Positions 14,965 to 24,531 of a DNA stretch of 27,513 nt are shown piece after piece. Position 1 is the first letter of the stretch; every line of letters starts with the position of its first letter. Source of the stretch: a virus; IMG/VR virus record IMGVR_UViG_3300020395_000081, positions 1 to 27,513 of that record; one strand, given 5' to 3'. The position numbers and the translations under genes are program-made. The notes under the pieces were generated by a model that was given only the letters and a program-made list of their open reading frames with translations, was not told the origin of the DNA and did no database searches.

Positions 14965-17900
14965 ATGCCTCTTAATAAGCTAGAGAATTTTATAAAGAAT
15001 ACTGAGGGTCGTATTCTTTATGTTAATCCAAATGATCTTGATTCGACTGATGCTATCGAGAATCAAGGTAATTCACTGACTCAACCTTTCAAAACTATTC
15101 AGAGAGCATTGTTGGAAGCAGCAAGATTTTCTTGGGTGAAAGGTAATGATAATGATTTAATAGAAAGAACAACAATACTTTTATATCCAGGTGATCATAT
15201 AATTGATAACCGTCCAGGATTTGGTATTAAAAAGGTATCAAATGTCGCTAAAGCAATATCACCTGCAGGACAAGAATCTAATGCTAATAGTACATTATCC
15301 CTCAAACCAGATTCTAATTTCGATTTAACGCAAGAAGATAATATTCTCTATAAGTTTAATAGTGTTTATGGTGGTGTTGTTGTACCTAGAGGTACTTCAA
15401 TTGTTGGACTAGATTTAAGAAAAACAAAGGTACGTCCAAAATATGTTCCAAACCCTACTGATGATACATTAGGTTCATCTGCTATCTTTAGAATTACTGG
15501 TGGTTGTTATTTCTGGCAGTTCACCACATTTGATGGTGATGAAGATACTAAAGTATATACTGATAATAAAGATTTTACTGATGCTAACCAAGCAACCCCT
15601 ACATTCTCTCACCATAAATTATCAATTTTTGAATATGCTGATGGTATCAATAATCCTTCAGGATATGATTTAACTGACTTAGAACAATATTATAGTAAGT
15701 TATCTAACGCATTTAACGTTGCATCTGGTAGAGATGTTGATCAAAAATATCCAGCACTTCCTGGTGGATTTGCACCAAAACGTGCTGAGTATGAAATTGT
15801 TGGTGCATTTGCAACTGATCCGATTGGTATTACTAATATTATATCTGGTAATGGTTCAACACCTGGTACAGTTGTTACAGTTACAACTTCTACTGCTCAT
15901 GGATTAAATGCTGGTACTCCTATTAAGATTAGAGGGGTTGGTGTCGCTGATTATAATATTTCTACCGTAGTTACTGATATTAGTGCAAGTAATGATAATG
16001 TATTTACTTATGCATTGCCATTAGTTAGAGCAAACTTACCAGCATCACCTAGTGCTTCTGGTGCTACAGTTACGATTGAAACCGATACTGTATCTGGTGC
16101 TTCACCATATATCTTTAACTGCTCTTTACGTTCTGTATGGGGTTTGAATGGTTTATTCGCTGATGGTGCAAATGCCACAGGTTTCCGTTCAGTTGTTGCT
16201 GCACAGTTTACTGGTGTATCACTACAGAAAGATGATAGAGCATTTGTTAAGTATAATCCTACAAGTCGTACTTACAACGAGATATCAACAACTAAGGTAA
16301 CTGGTTCTGCACTTGCTAGTGGTTCTTCTTCTACTAATGCTGATACAGTTTATCATTTAGATAGTGATGCCATCTATAAGAATGATTGGGAAACTATTCA
16401 TATTAAGGCAACCAATGATGCTGTTATGCAGTTGGTTTCTATCTTTGCGATTGGTTATACCCGTCACTTTGATGTTAGAACGGGTTCTGACTATAGTTTA
16501 ACGAACTCTAACTCCAACTTCGGACAACTATCATTAGTATCTACTGGATTTAAGAAGAAAGCATTTACTAAGGATGATAAGGCATATATTACATCTATTA
16601 TTACTCCAAGAGCAGTTACGACAGCAGAGGAGTCTCTTGATTGGCAAGGACTTGATATAGCAAAAACTGTTCAAGTTGGTTTTTCAAGTCATCTATATCT
16701 TTATGGATATGAGAGTGAAGATATTAAACCACCTTCAGTTCTTCAGGGATATAGAGTTGGTGCAAAAGTTAATGACTTAATTTATATTGATGATAATAAT
16801 ACAGTACCACAAACATTTTCTGCTTCTATTAAGATGGTGGATAAGTTACCAACTAATGGATTATCTACTGTATCTTATGGAAATTACAGTTCATTCAAGA
16901 AATATGCAGTTACTAATGTAGCAAGTAACGTACTTACGATTGGATCTCATGAGTTGGTAACTGGTGAGAAGATTAAGGTTGTTGCTGATGATGGTGATTT
17001 ACCAGAAAATCTTGAGGCACATAAAACATACTATGCGATTGTAGCAACTCCTAATAGTATTAAACTTGCATCATCTAAAACAAATGCAAGTACTAATACA
17101 GCAATTACCATATATTATTCTGGTTCTAAACTAAATGTTTTAAGTAGAGTATCTGATAAGCAATCTGGTGACTTAGGACATCCAATTCAGTGGGATAGTA
17201 CTAATAGTCAGTGGTATATTCATGCTGATGAAGGTAATGCTATCTACTCAACATTTGTTACACAGGGTGTAATAGGATTTGGAACTGCAACTACAAAACC
17301 TTCATACATTAAGAGGGTTGAGGATACGAGAAGTCTTGACGAGAAATTATATAAGTTAAGAGTTGTTATACCAAAAGAATTTGATAATACAAAGAATCCA
17401 GAGGAAGGATTCATCATTCAGGAATCTAGTAATACAGGATTCCGTAGTGATACTGACTCAGCATTAATTAATTCTACTTCAGTAAATGCAATTCTTGATG
17501 GTGAGGATTATGATTACAATAGAAATCCAAGATTTATTAATAATTGCACTGAGGCATCAAGCACTGTTACTGTTGTTTCTGAGCAACCTCATGGTTTAAA
17601 TGCTTGGGATCAGATTATAGTTAAGAATGTAACTAGTAATGGAAATGTCACTGGTGCAGGAAACTCTGGATATAATGGAACATTTAAGGTAAGTGGAATT
17701 ATAGATGATAAAACATTTACATATTCAACAACTGATGTTAATGGTGTTGTTCATATTACAGGTAGTGCTTTAACTAATGATATAACTTCTAGAACAACTT
17801 CTTTACCTAGATTTGAAAGAAATGATTGTCAGGATAATTTCTACATTTATAGAAATGAAGTAATCACACCATACAATAAAGATGTTCAAGATGGTGTTTA

Positions 17901-20520
17901 TCATCTATATGTTTTAAATGCAGGTAATAAAGTTGGTGTAGCATTTACCAATGTGGGATATAGTCAGAATGTAACTGATTTATATCCACAACAGGATAAG
18001 GATAATCCTGATGCCAACCCTAATGCAAGTAAAACTTATGCAAGTCGTTCTCCATTAGGTGAAGTTACAACTGATGATTTAAGAAACAGTCTTACAAGAG
18101 AATCTGTTGATAAGTTACTTACTAACTTCCATATCGGTAATACTATTACTGGTGTAACTACATCATTTGCCACAACAATAAAAGGAACTGCGACTCTTAC
18201 ATTTGCTAGGAATCATAACTTAAGTGGTATTGTTACTGCTACGATTGCTAGTGGTGGTTCTGGATATACAAATGGAACATATCGTAATGTTAAAGTATTT
18301 GATAATAATTCATCCGTTTGGGATGGTGCATTAGCAACAGTTGTTGTAGCAGGTGGAGCAGTTACTAATGTTGATATAACTTCTGGTGGTTCTGGATATG
18401 GTGCAGAGAATTTAGATTTGGATTTATCAACTACTGGAACTGCTGCTGATATTACTACTACTCTTTCTGGCATTTCAACTGTTATTGGTAACACAGTTCA
18501 GGTTACTGGTATCGGTACAACTGCTGGTGGACATTATAGAATTACTTCTGTACCACAAAAGAATCAGGTAGCGATTGGTATTAGTAATTTAGATCCTAGT
18601 ATTTCTGTAGGGCAATATGTAATTAATGTTGGGCATGAGATTAAGACACGTAGTACAACTTTCTGGGGTACTCATCAAACAGTTAATACAAGAACTGCTC
18701 ATGGACTATCTGCAGGAAATAAAGTTAGTCTTATAGATGACAATAATCGTAATAAAGGTGATTATATAATTGGTTCTGCTGGACTTGGAACAGATACATT
18801 TAGAATTTATCCTGATTCAGTAGTATCTTCTAGTTATATCTTGAAGCATGGATTATCCGATAATGATAAATCATCTGATGATGAAGGTGAGAATCTAGGT
18901 GCAAGAGGTTTCTACTTCTATGGTAATGAGAGATATACTCTAGTTACTGCTCTTACAACTGCATCATCTAACGTTAAAGTACAACTTCATGGTGTTGATG
19001 GTTCAACTGTATCGAGATTTGAATTAGGTTCATACATCCAGGTTGATGATGAGATTATGAGAGTCATATCTAATAAATTATCTGGTTCTTATGATGATGA
19101 GATTTGGGTTATTCGTGGTTCATTGGGTACATTACAACAAGCACATGCTGCTGGTTCATTAATCAAGAAGATTACACCAAGACCAATTGAATTCCGTCGT
19201 CCATCTATCATTCGTGCTTCTGGACATACATTTGAATATATTGGTTATGGTCCAGGTAACTATTCAACTGGTTTACCACAGGTTCAGGTTAAGACATTAA
19301 CTGAGGATGAGGATTACTTAGCACAGGCACAAGAAAGAGATTGTGGTACTGTTGTTTATACTGGTATGAATAGTAAGGGTGACTTTATTATTGGTAATAA
19401 GAAAATCAATTCTGCTACTGGTAAAGAGACTACATTTGATATTCCAGTTCCAACTGTAACAGGACAAGATCCTGCTAGATTATCTGTTGTCTTTGATGAA
19501 GTTGTTATTAAAGAGAGACTACTGGTTGAAGGTGGTAACTCTAATACAATTCTATCTGAGTTTGATGGTCCAGTCAATTTCAGTCAAAATGTTAAGATAA
19601 ATGGTGATCTCACTCTTAAGGGTAGACTGAAACAGAGTAGTGTACTTATCATCACTAACCTTACACAATCTAATGATATAGATGAAGGTGCATTACAGGT
19701 TTATGGTGGTGTTGGTATTAAGAAGAATCTTAATGTTGGTGGAACACTAACTGGTACTGGTGCTACATTCACTGGTAATGTAAAAGGTGTTAATGGTGAA
19801 TTTAGTGGTGCTGTAACAGGAACAACTGCTACATTCAGTGGTGCATTATCAGCAACCACAGGTGCATTCAGTAGTAATGTTACCGTTGGTGGAACATTAG
19901 ATGTTACTGGTGATATGACATCTACTGGTGGTATATTTGGAAACATTCGAGTTGGTGTTACTGGTGATAATGAAATTGATACAACATCTGGAAATTTAAC
20001 TATAGATTCTACTGGTGGAACAACAACTGTTGATGATACATTAGTTGTTAGTGGAAATCTAGATGTCAACGGTACTGGAACACATACCCTTGCTGGACCT
20101 CTTACTGTTTCTGGTAATATAACTGGAAATAGTGGTGTCATTAACATGACTGGTAGTGGAACCAACCAACTTGGTGGACCACTTGAAGTTAGTGGAGAAA
20201 TTAAAGCACTTGGTGCTGATATTATTGCCTTTGCATCTTCTGACGAGAATCTAAAGGATAATATTACTATTATACCTAATGCTCTTGATAAGGTTAAAGC
20301 AATTTCAGGTAATACATTTACTTGGAAAGATACTAGCACAGTTGCCTTACCTGGTATGGATGATACTGGTGTTATTGCACAGCAAGTAGAGGCACTTGGA
20401 TTACCTGGAATAACAACAACTAGACCTGATGGAACAAAAGCAGTTCGTTATGAGAGATTGGTTCCTGTATTAATAGAAGCAATCAAAGAACTATCTGCAA
20501 AAGTAGATGCTCTGTCCTAA
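14965..20520 (+). CDS. Giant tail fibre/tailspike-like structural protein with C-terminal S74 intramolecular chaperone
   Basis: 1851 aa. Residues about 16-60 (ILYVNPNDLDSTDAIENQG, then PFKTIQRALLEA) have the look of the entry to a right-handed beta-helix (G..PFKTIQxA), as in tailspikes. Four copies of a small module with core HGLxxGxxI lie at His312, His662, His876 and His1246 (second copy HEL). Two GGSGY motifs flank about residues 1095-1145. After about residue 1585 comes a shaft of VGGTLTGTGATF-type repeats. The C-terminal 93 residues match the peptidase S74 chaperone of endosialidase-type fibres: Ser1759-Asp-Glu-Asn-Leu-Lys1764 gives the Ser-Lys spacing of the autocleavage site, followed by GVIAQQVEALGLP and YERLVPVLIEAIKEL. 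The chaperone should drive trimerisation and then cut itself off before Ser1759. The start ATG follows AT-rich DNA without a Shine-Dalgarno. Confidence 0.9.
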   Translation: MPLNKLENFIKNTEGRILYVNPNDLDSTDAIENQGNSLTQPFKTIQRALLEAARFSWVKGNDNDLIERTTILLYPGDHIIDNRPGFGIKKVSNVAKAISPAGQESNANSTLSLKPDSNFDLTQEDNILYKFNSVYGGVVVPRGTSIVGLDLRKTKVRPKYVPNPTDDTLGSSAIFRITGGCYFWQFTTFDGDEDTKVYTDNKDFTDANQATPTFSHHKLSIFEYADGINNPSGYDLTDLEQYYSKLSNAFNVASGRDVDQKYPALPGGFAPKRAEYEIVGAFATDPIGITNIISGNGSTPGTVVTVTTSTAHGLNAGTPIKIRGVGVADYNISTVVTDISASNDNVFTYALPLVRANLPASPSASGATVTIETDTVSGASPYIFNCSLRSVWGLNGLFADGANATGFRSVVAAQFTGVSLQKDDRAFVKYNPTSRTYNEISTTKVTGSALASGSSSTNADTVYHLDSDAIYKNDWETIHIKATNDAVMQLVSIFAIGYTRHFDVRTGSDYSLTNSNSNFGQLSLVSTGFKKKAFTKDDKAYITSIITPRAVTTAEESLDWQGLDIAKTVQVGFSSHLYLYGYESEDIKPPSVLQGYRVGAKVNDLIYIDDNNTVPQTFSASIKMVDKLPTNGLSTVSYGNYSSFKKYAVTNVASNVLTIGSHELVTGEKIKVVADDGDLPENLEAHKTYYAIVATPNSIKLASSKTNASTNTAITIYYSGSKLNVLSRVSDKQSGDLGHPIQWDSTNSQWYIHADEGNAIYSTFVTQGVIGFGTATTKPSYIKRVEDTRSLDEKLYKLRVVIPKEFDNTKNPEEGFIIQESSNTGFRSDTDSALINSTSVNAILDGEDYDYNRNPRFINNCTEASSTVTVVSEQPHGLNAWDQIIVKNVTSNGNVTGAGNSGYNGTFKVSGIIDDKTFTYSTTDVNGVVHITGSALTNDITSRTTSLPRFERNDCQDNFYIYRNEVITPYNKDVQDGVYHLYVLNAGNKVGVAFTNVGYSQNVTDLYPQQDKDNPDANPNASKTYASRSPLGEVTTDDLRNSLTRESVDKLLTNFHIGNTITGVTTSFATTIKGTATLTFARNHNLSGIVTATIASGGSGYTNGTYRNVKVFDNNSSVWDGALATVVVAGGAVTNVDITSGGSGYGAENLDLDLSTTGTAADITTTLSGISTVIGNTVQVTGIGTTAGGHYRITSVPQKNQVAIGISNLDPSISVGQYVINVGHEIKTRSTTFWGTHQTVNTRTAHGLSAGNKVSLIDDNNRNKGDYIIGSAGLGTDTFRIYPDSVVSSSYILKHGLSDNDKSSDDEGENLGARGFYFYGNERYTLVTALTTASSNVKVQLHGVDGSTVSRFELGSYIQVDDEIMRVISNKLSGSYDDEIWVIRGSLGTLQQAHAAGSLIKKITPRPIEFRRPSIIRASGHTFEYIGYGPGNYSTGLPQVQVKTLTEDEDYLAQAQERDCGTVVYTGMNSKGDFIIGNKKINSATGKETTFDIPVPTVTGQDPARLSVVFDEVVIKERLLVEGGNSNTILSEFDGPVNFSQNVKINGDLTLKGRLKQSSVLIITNLTQSNDIDEGALQVYGGVGIKKNLNVGGTLTGTGATFTGNVKGVNGEFSGAVTGTTATFSGALSATTGAFSSNVTVGGTLDVTGDMTSTGGIFGNIRVGVTGDNEIDTTSGNLTIDSTGGTTTVDDTLVVSGNLDVNGTGTHTLAGPLTVSGNITGNSGVINMTGSGTNQLGGPLEVSGEIKALGADIIAFASSDENLKDNITIIPNALDKVKAISGNTFTWKDTSTVALPGMDDTGVIAQQVEALGLPGITTTRPDGTKAVRYERLVPVLIEAIKELSAKVDALS

Positions 20521-20536
20521 TAAATAACTAAAAATA
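20520..20536 (+). promoter_or_regulatory. Putative late promoter ATAAATA-ACTAAAAATA
   Basis: ATAAATAACTAAAAATA, identical over 17 nt to the one at 8487, begins at the last base of the giant fibre gene and 24 nt before the ATG at 20544. Confidence 0.68.
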
Positions 20537-20543
20537 CCATAAG

Positions 20544-22505
20544 ATGGCGAATATCAGAAAGACTTTCAACTTCCGAAACGGAGTACAAGTTGATGAAGAC
20601 AATTTTATAGTAGATTCACTGGGCAAGGTGGGAATCGGAACAACGGTTCCCAACCAGATGATAGATTGTCGTGGTAATGCAAAGGTTGTTGGTATATTAA
20701 CTTCACAGAGTTTAGAAACTAGAAATGTAAATATTGCTGGTGTAACTACAATTAGTGGAAATACTCATGTAGGTTCTGCTATTACAATGTACCCTGTTAC
20801 TGGTATCATTAGTGCAACACAAATACATGGAGATGGAAGAAATCTAATAAACATTCCTACATCACAGTGGACAGATATAAATGCAGGATTAGGACATACA
20901 AGTATATACAACGAGGGATTTGTTGGTGTATCAACTAATGATCCAAGATTTACATTGCAAGTTGGTGGTAATAATGATTTAACTACATTTGCTAATGGAG
21001 TTGGTATTAACTCTAGTGGTAATATTGTAGCAACTGGTGTAGTTACAGCAACTACTTTTAAAGGAGATTATCAAGGTTCTCTTGTTGATGCTACAATCGT
21101 TGATGCTGAAGGATTGGTAGTATCAGGTGTATCTACAATAAGTGGAGTTAGTATTAATAGTGGACATGCAAGTGCTCTTTCTGTAGGAAGTACAAACTTA
21201 AATGTTACTGGTGTTTCTACATTTGGTGGTACTTTAGATGCAAATGGTGATGTTGATTTAGGTTCAACTGCCTCTAATACTATAACTTTTAATGGTGATG
21301 TTGATTCTGCGATTATTCCTAATGCAGATAATATTCGTGGTTTAGGTGCTAATGGTGCAAGATGGAGTACACTTTGGGTTAATCAAAATAATTCATCTCT
21401 TCTTAATGTAAGTGGAGTTTCAACATTTACTGGTAATATTGATGCTAATGGGGATATAGATGTTGATGGACATACAGAATTAGATAATGCGAATGTATCT
21501 GGAATCATAACTGCTGTTAATGCTAAAGTATCTACTAAGTTAGATCTTGGTGATGTATCCTCACAAGGTATTAGTACATCAACTCCACAGAGTGAGTTGC
21601 ATGTATTTAATTCTGGTATTTCATCTGTTCTTATCGAGAGTGGAAGTAATGAGTCTGTTGTTACATTAGGAAGAAACACTAATGGACAAACCTCTGGTGC
21701 TATTAGATATGGTAATAAGAGTGCTGGATTCCCATATAGTAATGAAGATGCTCTAGATATAATCAATTATGGTGTTGGTAATGTAAACTTCTATCTAAGT
21801 GGCGGTACTACTGCTGGAACAGGAGACTTCCATTGGAATTATAGAGCGAATAGTGCACGTTTGATGACACTAACTAATGATGGTAAGTTGGGTATTGGAA
21901 AAACTGTACCAACAACTAATTTGGATGTGGTTGGTACTGGTGCATTTACTAGTAATGTAAGTGTTGGTGGTAATTTAAGTGCTACTGGTAATATAAGTCT
22001 TGATGGTGTATTAGATGTCTCTGGATCTGGTGGATTAAAAGCAAATATACTTTCGACTAATGATGATTTAATAGTTTCTCCAGGTCCTAATGTTGCAGGA
22101 GCAATCGTTAATGCTAATGTTAATTCTGCTGGTATTTCGACTATTCAAACATTAAAAGTAAATGGTACTCTTGGTATTAAAACTGATAATTTAATTAACA
22201 ATATAGTTCTAGTTCAAGGTCCATCCGTCTCTGATATTAATGGAGATTTTAGATTTAGTGTTACTGATAAAGGGCATATAGGTGTTGGAATAGCATCAGC
22301 ATTATGTACTGCTGACTTTGCAGGTATTGGTAATACTTATAGACATTATATGAGACCACCACATCTCACTACTGCAAACAGAGCAGTAATGCAAGCAGAG
22401 GCAGAGTCAGGTGCTTTAGAGGGTGCTATGATATATAACACCTCTACTAATAAGATGCAGTTTTATAATGGTACAGCATGGGAAACAATAACTAGTTCTA
22501 CTTAA
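20544..22505 (+). CDS. Tail fibre-like structural protein (653 aa)
   Basis: The N-terminus FNFRNGVQVDEDNFIVDS followed by GKVGIGTTVPNQ is a beta-rich fibre module. The body consists of repeated short strands with GVSTISG, GVSTFGGTLDANGDVDL and VSGIITA units, typical of phage fibre shafts, in the same style as the end of the preceding giant fibre. A second 'KLGIGKTVPTTNLDVVG' repeat near residue 450 suggests an internal duplication of the GIGT-P module. The C-terminal segment (GAMIYNTSTNKMQFYNGTAWETI) is a common phage fibre end module. No collagen, collar or S74 domain is present, so it may need a partner for folding, possibly a neighbour. The next gene begins 2 nt after its stop. Confidence 0.85.
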   Translation: MANIRKTFNFRNGVQVDEDNFIVDSLGKVGIGTTVPNQMIDCRGNAKVVGILTSQSLETRNVNIAGVTTISGNTHVGSAITMYPVTGIISATQIHGDGRNLINIPTSQWTDINAGLGHTSIYNEGFVGVSTNDPRFTLQVGGNNDLTTFANGVGINSSGNIVATGVVTATTFKGDYQGSLVDATIVDAEGLVVSGVSTISGVSINSGHASALSVGSTNLNVTGVSTFGGTLDANGDVDLGSTASNTITFNGDVDSAIIPNADNIRGLGANGARWSTLWVNQNNSSLLNVSGVSTFTGNIDANGDIDVDGHTELDNANVSGIITAVNAKVSTKLDLGDVSSQGISTSTPQSELHVFNSGISSVLIESGSNESVVTLGRNTNGQTSGAIRYGNKSAGFPYSNEDALDIINYGVGNVNFYLSGGTTAGTGDFHWNYRANSARLMTLTNDGKLGIGKTVPTTNLDVVGTGAFTSNVSVGGNLSATGNISLDGVLDVSGSGGLKANILSTNDDLIVSPGPNVAGAIVNANVNSAGISTIQTLKVNGTLGIKTDNLINNIVLVQGPSVSDINGDFRFSVTDKGHIGVGIASALCTADFAGIGNTYRHYMRPPHLTTANRAVMQAEAESGALEGAMIYNTSTNKMQFYNGTAWETITSST

Positions 22506-22507
22506 TT

Positions 22508-23899
22508 ATGACTATTAAAGCATCTGGTGGTTCTAATAATTTAAGATTCTCTGAGATAGAATCAGAATTTGGGGAAAATCCTCAAAGGAGTTTAGGTGAT
22601 TATAGAGTTAGTGAAAACAATGGATCATTAAGTAATATGCCATTAGATACTGGTATTCCTCAGTCTGGGCAGATAAAATTTAGTGATTTTTATAGTAAGA
22701 AATTGAATATAGTTGTTGATCTTCATAGTGGTTCTACAGAAAATCGTAGAATTGCTAGGGATCATAAGTATAATTCTAGTGCTACATCTACTGGACAAAG
22801 TAATGGTAATTGGAGAGTAGTTGGTGGATTTAGGAATAGACCAACTGATAGTGGTGAAGCACCAACTGGTGGAGTGCGTGGCAAGAAAGTATTCATTAAT
22901 GTGAATAAGACTCTTGGTTCAAATTCATCTAGTACCCAAACTAGATGTGCATTAAGAACTGGTAGTTGGCAATCAGAAACAGATTTGGTTGTTGATATTG
23001 GTGGAGAAGGAAAAATTTATGGAGGAGGTGGTGCTGGTGGTAAAGGAGATTCTAAAGAGGGTCCTTCTGGAATAAATGGTGGTAATGGTAATAGTGCATT
23101 AGGAATTACATATAGCGGAACTACAGTAAATATTGCTAGTGGTGGACTTATTTGTATGGGATATGGTGGTGGTGGCGGTGGCGGTACTGGATATAATAAA
23201 GATAGAGGACATCCACATAGATATGGTTCTGGATCTGGTGGTGGCGGTGGTGCTGGACTTCCTGGTGGTGTAGGAGGAGAAAAAACCAATACAGATGCTA
23301 CTGGAGAGACTGGAACAGATGGAACTGCTGGATCACTTCCTGATTTCTCTAATTCTTCACGTCCTACAGGTGGTGGAAGAAGTGGAGCACCAGCATACAA
23401 TAGTCATTGGTGGGAAGCAAGAGGTGGTTTAGGTGGTGTAGGTGGTCCAGGTGCTTATCAGAAATATAGGAATGTTAGATCTGGTAATCCCACTCTTGAG
23501 GGTGTGATAGGAAGTTCGAGTTTCAGTGGAGGTGTTACAACCTTCAATACAACAGAGAATGATGGAACTACAGGTTATGGACACGCATTTAGTGTAGGTG
23601 ATACATTCTCAGTAGCGAACACTAGTGGTAATATTATAGGAACCTTTACTGTTGCAAGTACTCCTAGTAATACTCAATTTACAGCAAATACTGGTAGTCA
23701 ATTAGTAAATCCTAAGTATATTCAACTCCATTATACTGGTCCTGAAAATGGATGGAAAGGAAACCAAAATGGTGCTGGTGGTGGTACTGCTGGTTCTAAT
23801 GGAGCAGCAATTCGTAGAACTTCAGGTATATCTGTTACTATAAATGGTGACAATTCTAATACAGTTAAAGGTAGTAAAACTGCTACAGGGGTTTCATAA
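22508..23899 (+). CDS. Glycine-rich adhesin-like tail protein
   Basis: 463 aa. The N-terminal domain of about 70 residues ends in GQIKFSDFYSKK, a motif of marine phage fibre-tip proteins. From about residue 165 there are several poly-glycine blocks (GGGGAGGKGD, GYGGGGGGGTGY, SGGGGGAGLPGGVGG, GGRSGAPAYN, GGLGGVGGPGAY). These are separated by variable loops, an arrangement like the polyglycine-II sandwich of T-even gp38 adhesins. An insert at about residues 330-400 contains GHAFSVGDTF, similar to the HGLxxG modules of the giant fibre. A last Gly-rich block (GAGGGTAGSNGAA) precedes the C-terminus. The start is 2 nt after the previous stop. Function as receptor-binding tip is inferred from composition, loops and its position at the end of the fibre cluster; I cannot show direct homology to gp38. 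Confidence 0.78.
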   Translation: MTIKASGGSNNLRFSEIESEFGENPQRSLGDYRVSENNGSLSNMPLDTGIPQSGQIKFSDFYSKKLNIVVDLHSGSTENRRIARDHKYNSSATSTGQSNGNWRVVGGFRNRPTDSGEAPTGGVRGKKVFINVNKTLGSNSSSTQTRCALRTGSWQSETDLVVDIGGEGKIYGGGGAGGKGDSKEGPSGINGGNGNSALGITYSGTTVNIASGGLICMGYGGGGGGGTGYNKDRGHPHRYGSGSGGGGGAGLPGGVGGEKTNTDATGETGTDGTAGSLPDFSNSSRPTGGGRSGAPAYNSHWWEARGGLGGVGGPGAYQKYRNVRSGNPTLEGVIGSSSFSGGVTTFNTTENDGTTGYGHAFSVGDTFSVANTSGNIIGTFTVASTPSNTQFTANTGSQLVNPKYIQLHYTGPENGWKGNQNGAGGGTAGSNGAAIRRTSGISVTINGDNSNTVKGSKTATGVS

Positions 23900-23911
23900 T
23901 ATATTATTTTG

Positions 23912-23920
23912 TGATATAAT
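23912..23920 (+). promoter_or_regulatory. Putative extended -10 promoter (TGATATAAT)
   Basis: TG-A-TATAAT at 23912-23920, just after the adhesin stop and before the oxygenase pair. No good -35 is visible; TTTCAT at 23892 is the closest. Predicted start is near 23927. It marks the shift from late-type to sigma70-type signals. Confidence 0.55.
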
Positions 23921-23946
23921 ATTAATGATGATTGATAACATCATTT

Positions 23947-24531
23947 ATGAAGGAAGTTAAATGTAATAGAACTGATTTTATATCAATATACGAGGATGTT
24001 TATACTCAGGAAGAGTGTAAGAGTTTGATGGATTATATTGATTTGTTAGAAGAAAGAACTATTTTAGTGGATGAAGGCGAGAAAGAAAAACATCTCCTCG
24101 AACATTATAGTTCTAATTTAGCATTAAAATATGATTTACCTGCATGGAGTTGGATTAGTCAAAATATTTCTTCTAATCTTAAAACTTGCATACAGAATTA
24201 TTTGGATACTTTTAGTGTTTTGAATAGAGAAAGATATTTTTGTTTAGACTTTAAAGTAAAAAAGATTCCAGCAGGAGGAGGATTTCATAATTGGCATTAC
24301 GAGGATTGTGGAGTAGAAGAATCGAGAAGAGTCCTTGTAATTCAAATATATCTTAATGATGATTTTGAAGGAGGAGAAACAGAATATCTATATTTTAATA
24401 AAAGAATTAAACCAAAGGCAGGTTCAGTAGCAATATACCCTGCTGCATTTACACATACTCATAGAGGTAATCCACCTATAAATGGAACGAAATATATTAT
24501 AGGATCTTGGGCATTATTACAATCAAAATGA
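23947..24531 (+). CDS. 2-oxoglutarate/Fe(II) oxygenase, prolyl-4-hydroxylase-like (fourth copy, HxE variant)
   Basis: 194 aa from ATG 23947. A TTG five codons upstream is possible but less likely. The core resembles copies A and B: WHYED with His117-Tyr118-Glu119, VLVIQIYLNDDFEGGETEY, distal His172 in HTHRGNPP, and Lys182 in TKYIIGSWAL as the 2-oxoglutarate ligand. The iron site is HxE rather than HxD. Glu is tolerated in some family members, so activity is plausible. An alternative reading with Asp120 as ligand would break the normal spacing. Its stop overlaps the start of the next oxygenase (ATGA), the second tandem oxygenase pair in the window. An extended -10 promoter lies 27 nt upstream of the ATG, suggesting a time of expression different from the fibre-linked copies. 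Confidence 0.86.
   Translation: MKEVKCNRTDFISIYEDVYTQEECKSLMDYIDLLEERTILVDEGEKEKHLLEHYSSNLALKYDLPAWSWISQNISSNLKTCIQNYLDTFSVLNRERYFCLDFKVKKIPAGGGFHNWHYEDCGVEESRRVLVIQIYLNDDFEGGETEYLYFNKRIKPKAGSVAIYPAAFTHTHRGNPPINGTKYIIGSWALLQSK

Noticed and set aside
19701-20339. Minus-strand 212-codon ORF opposite the giant fibre shaft
   Set aside because: The Pro/Val/Ser-rich translation mirrors repetitive Gly/Thr coding DNA. No promoter or ribosome site on that strand, and all other genes run +.
23925-23960. Short ORF with tandem ATGs before the fourth oxygenase
   Set aside because: Only 11 codons, overlapping the oxygenase start in another frame, with no ribosome site. Noted but not supported as a gene.
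24507-24527. TTG start for the fifth oxygenase
   Set aside because: It would extend into the preceding oxygenase gene. The ATGA overlap at 24528 is the usual arrangement here.
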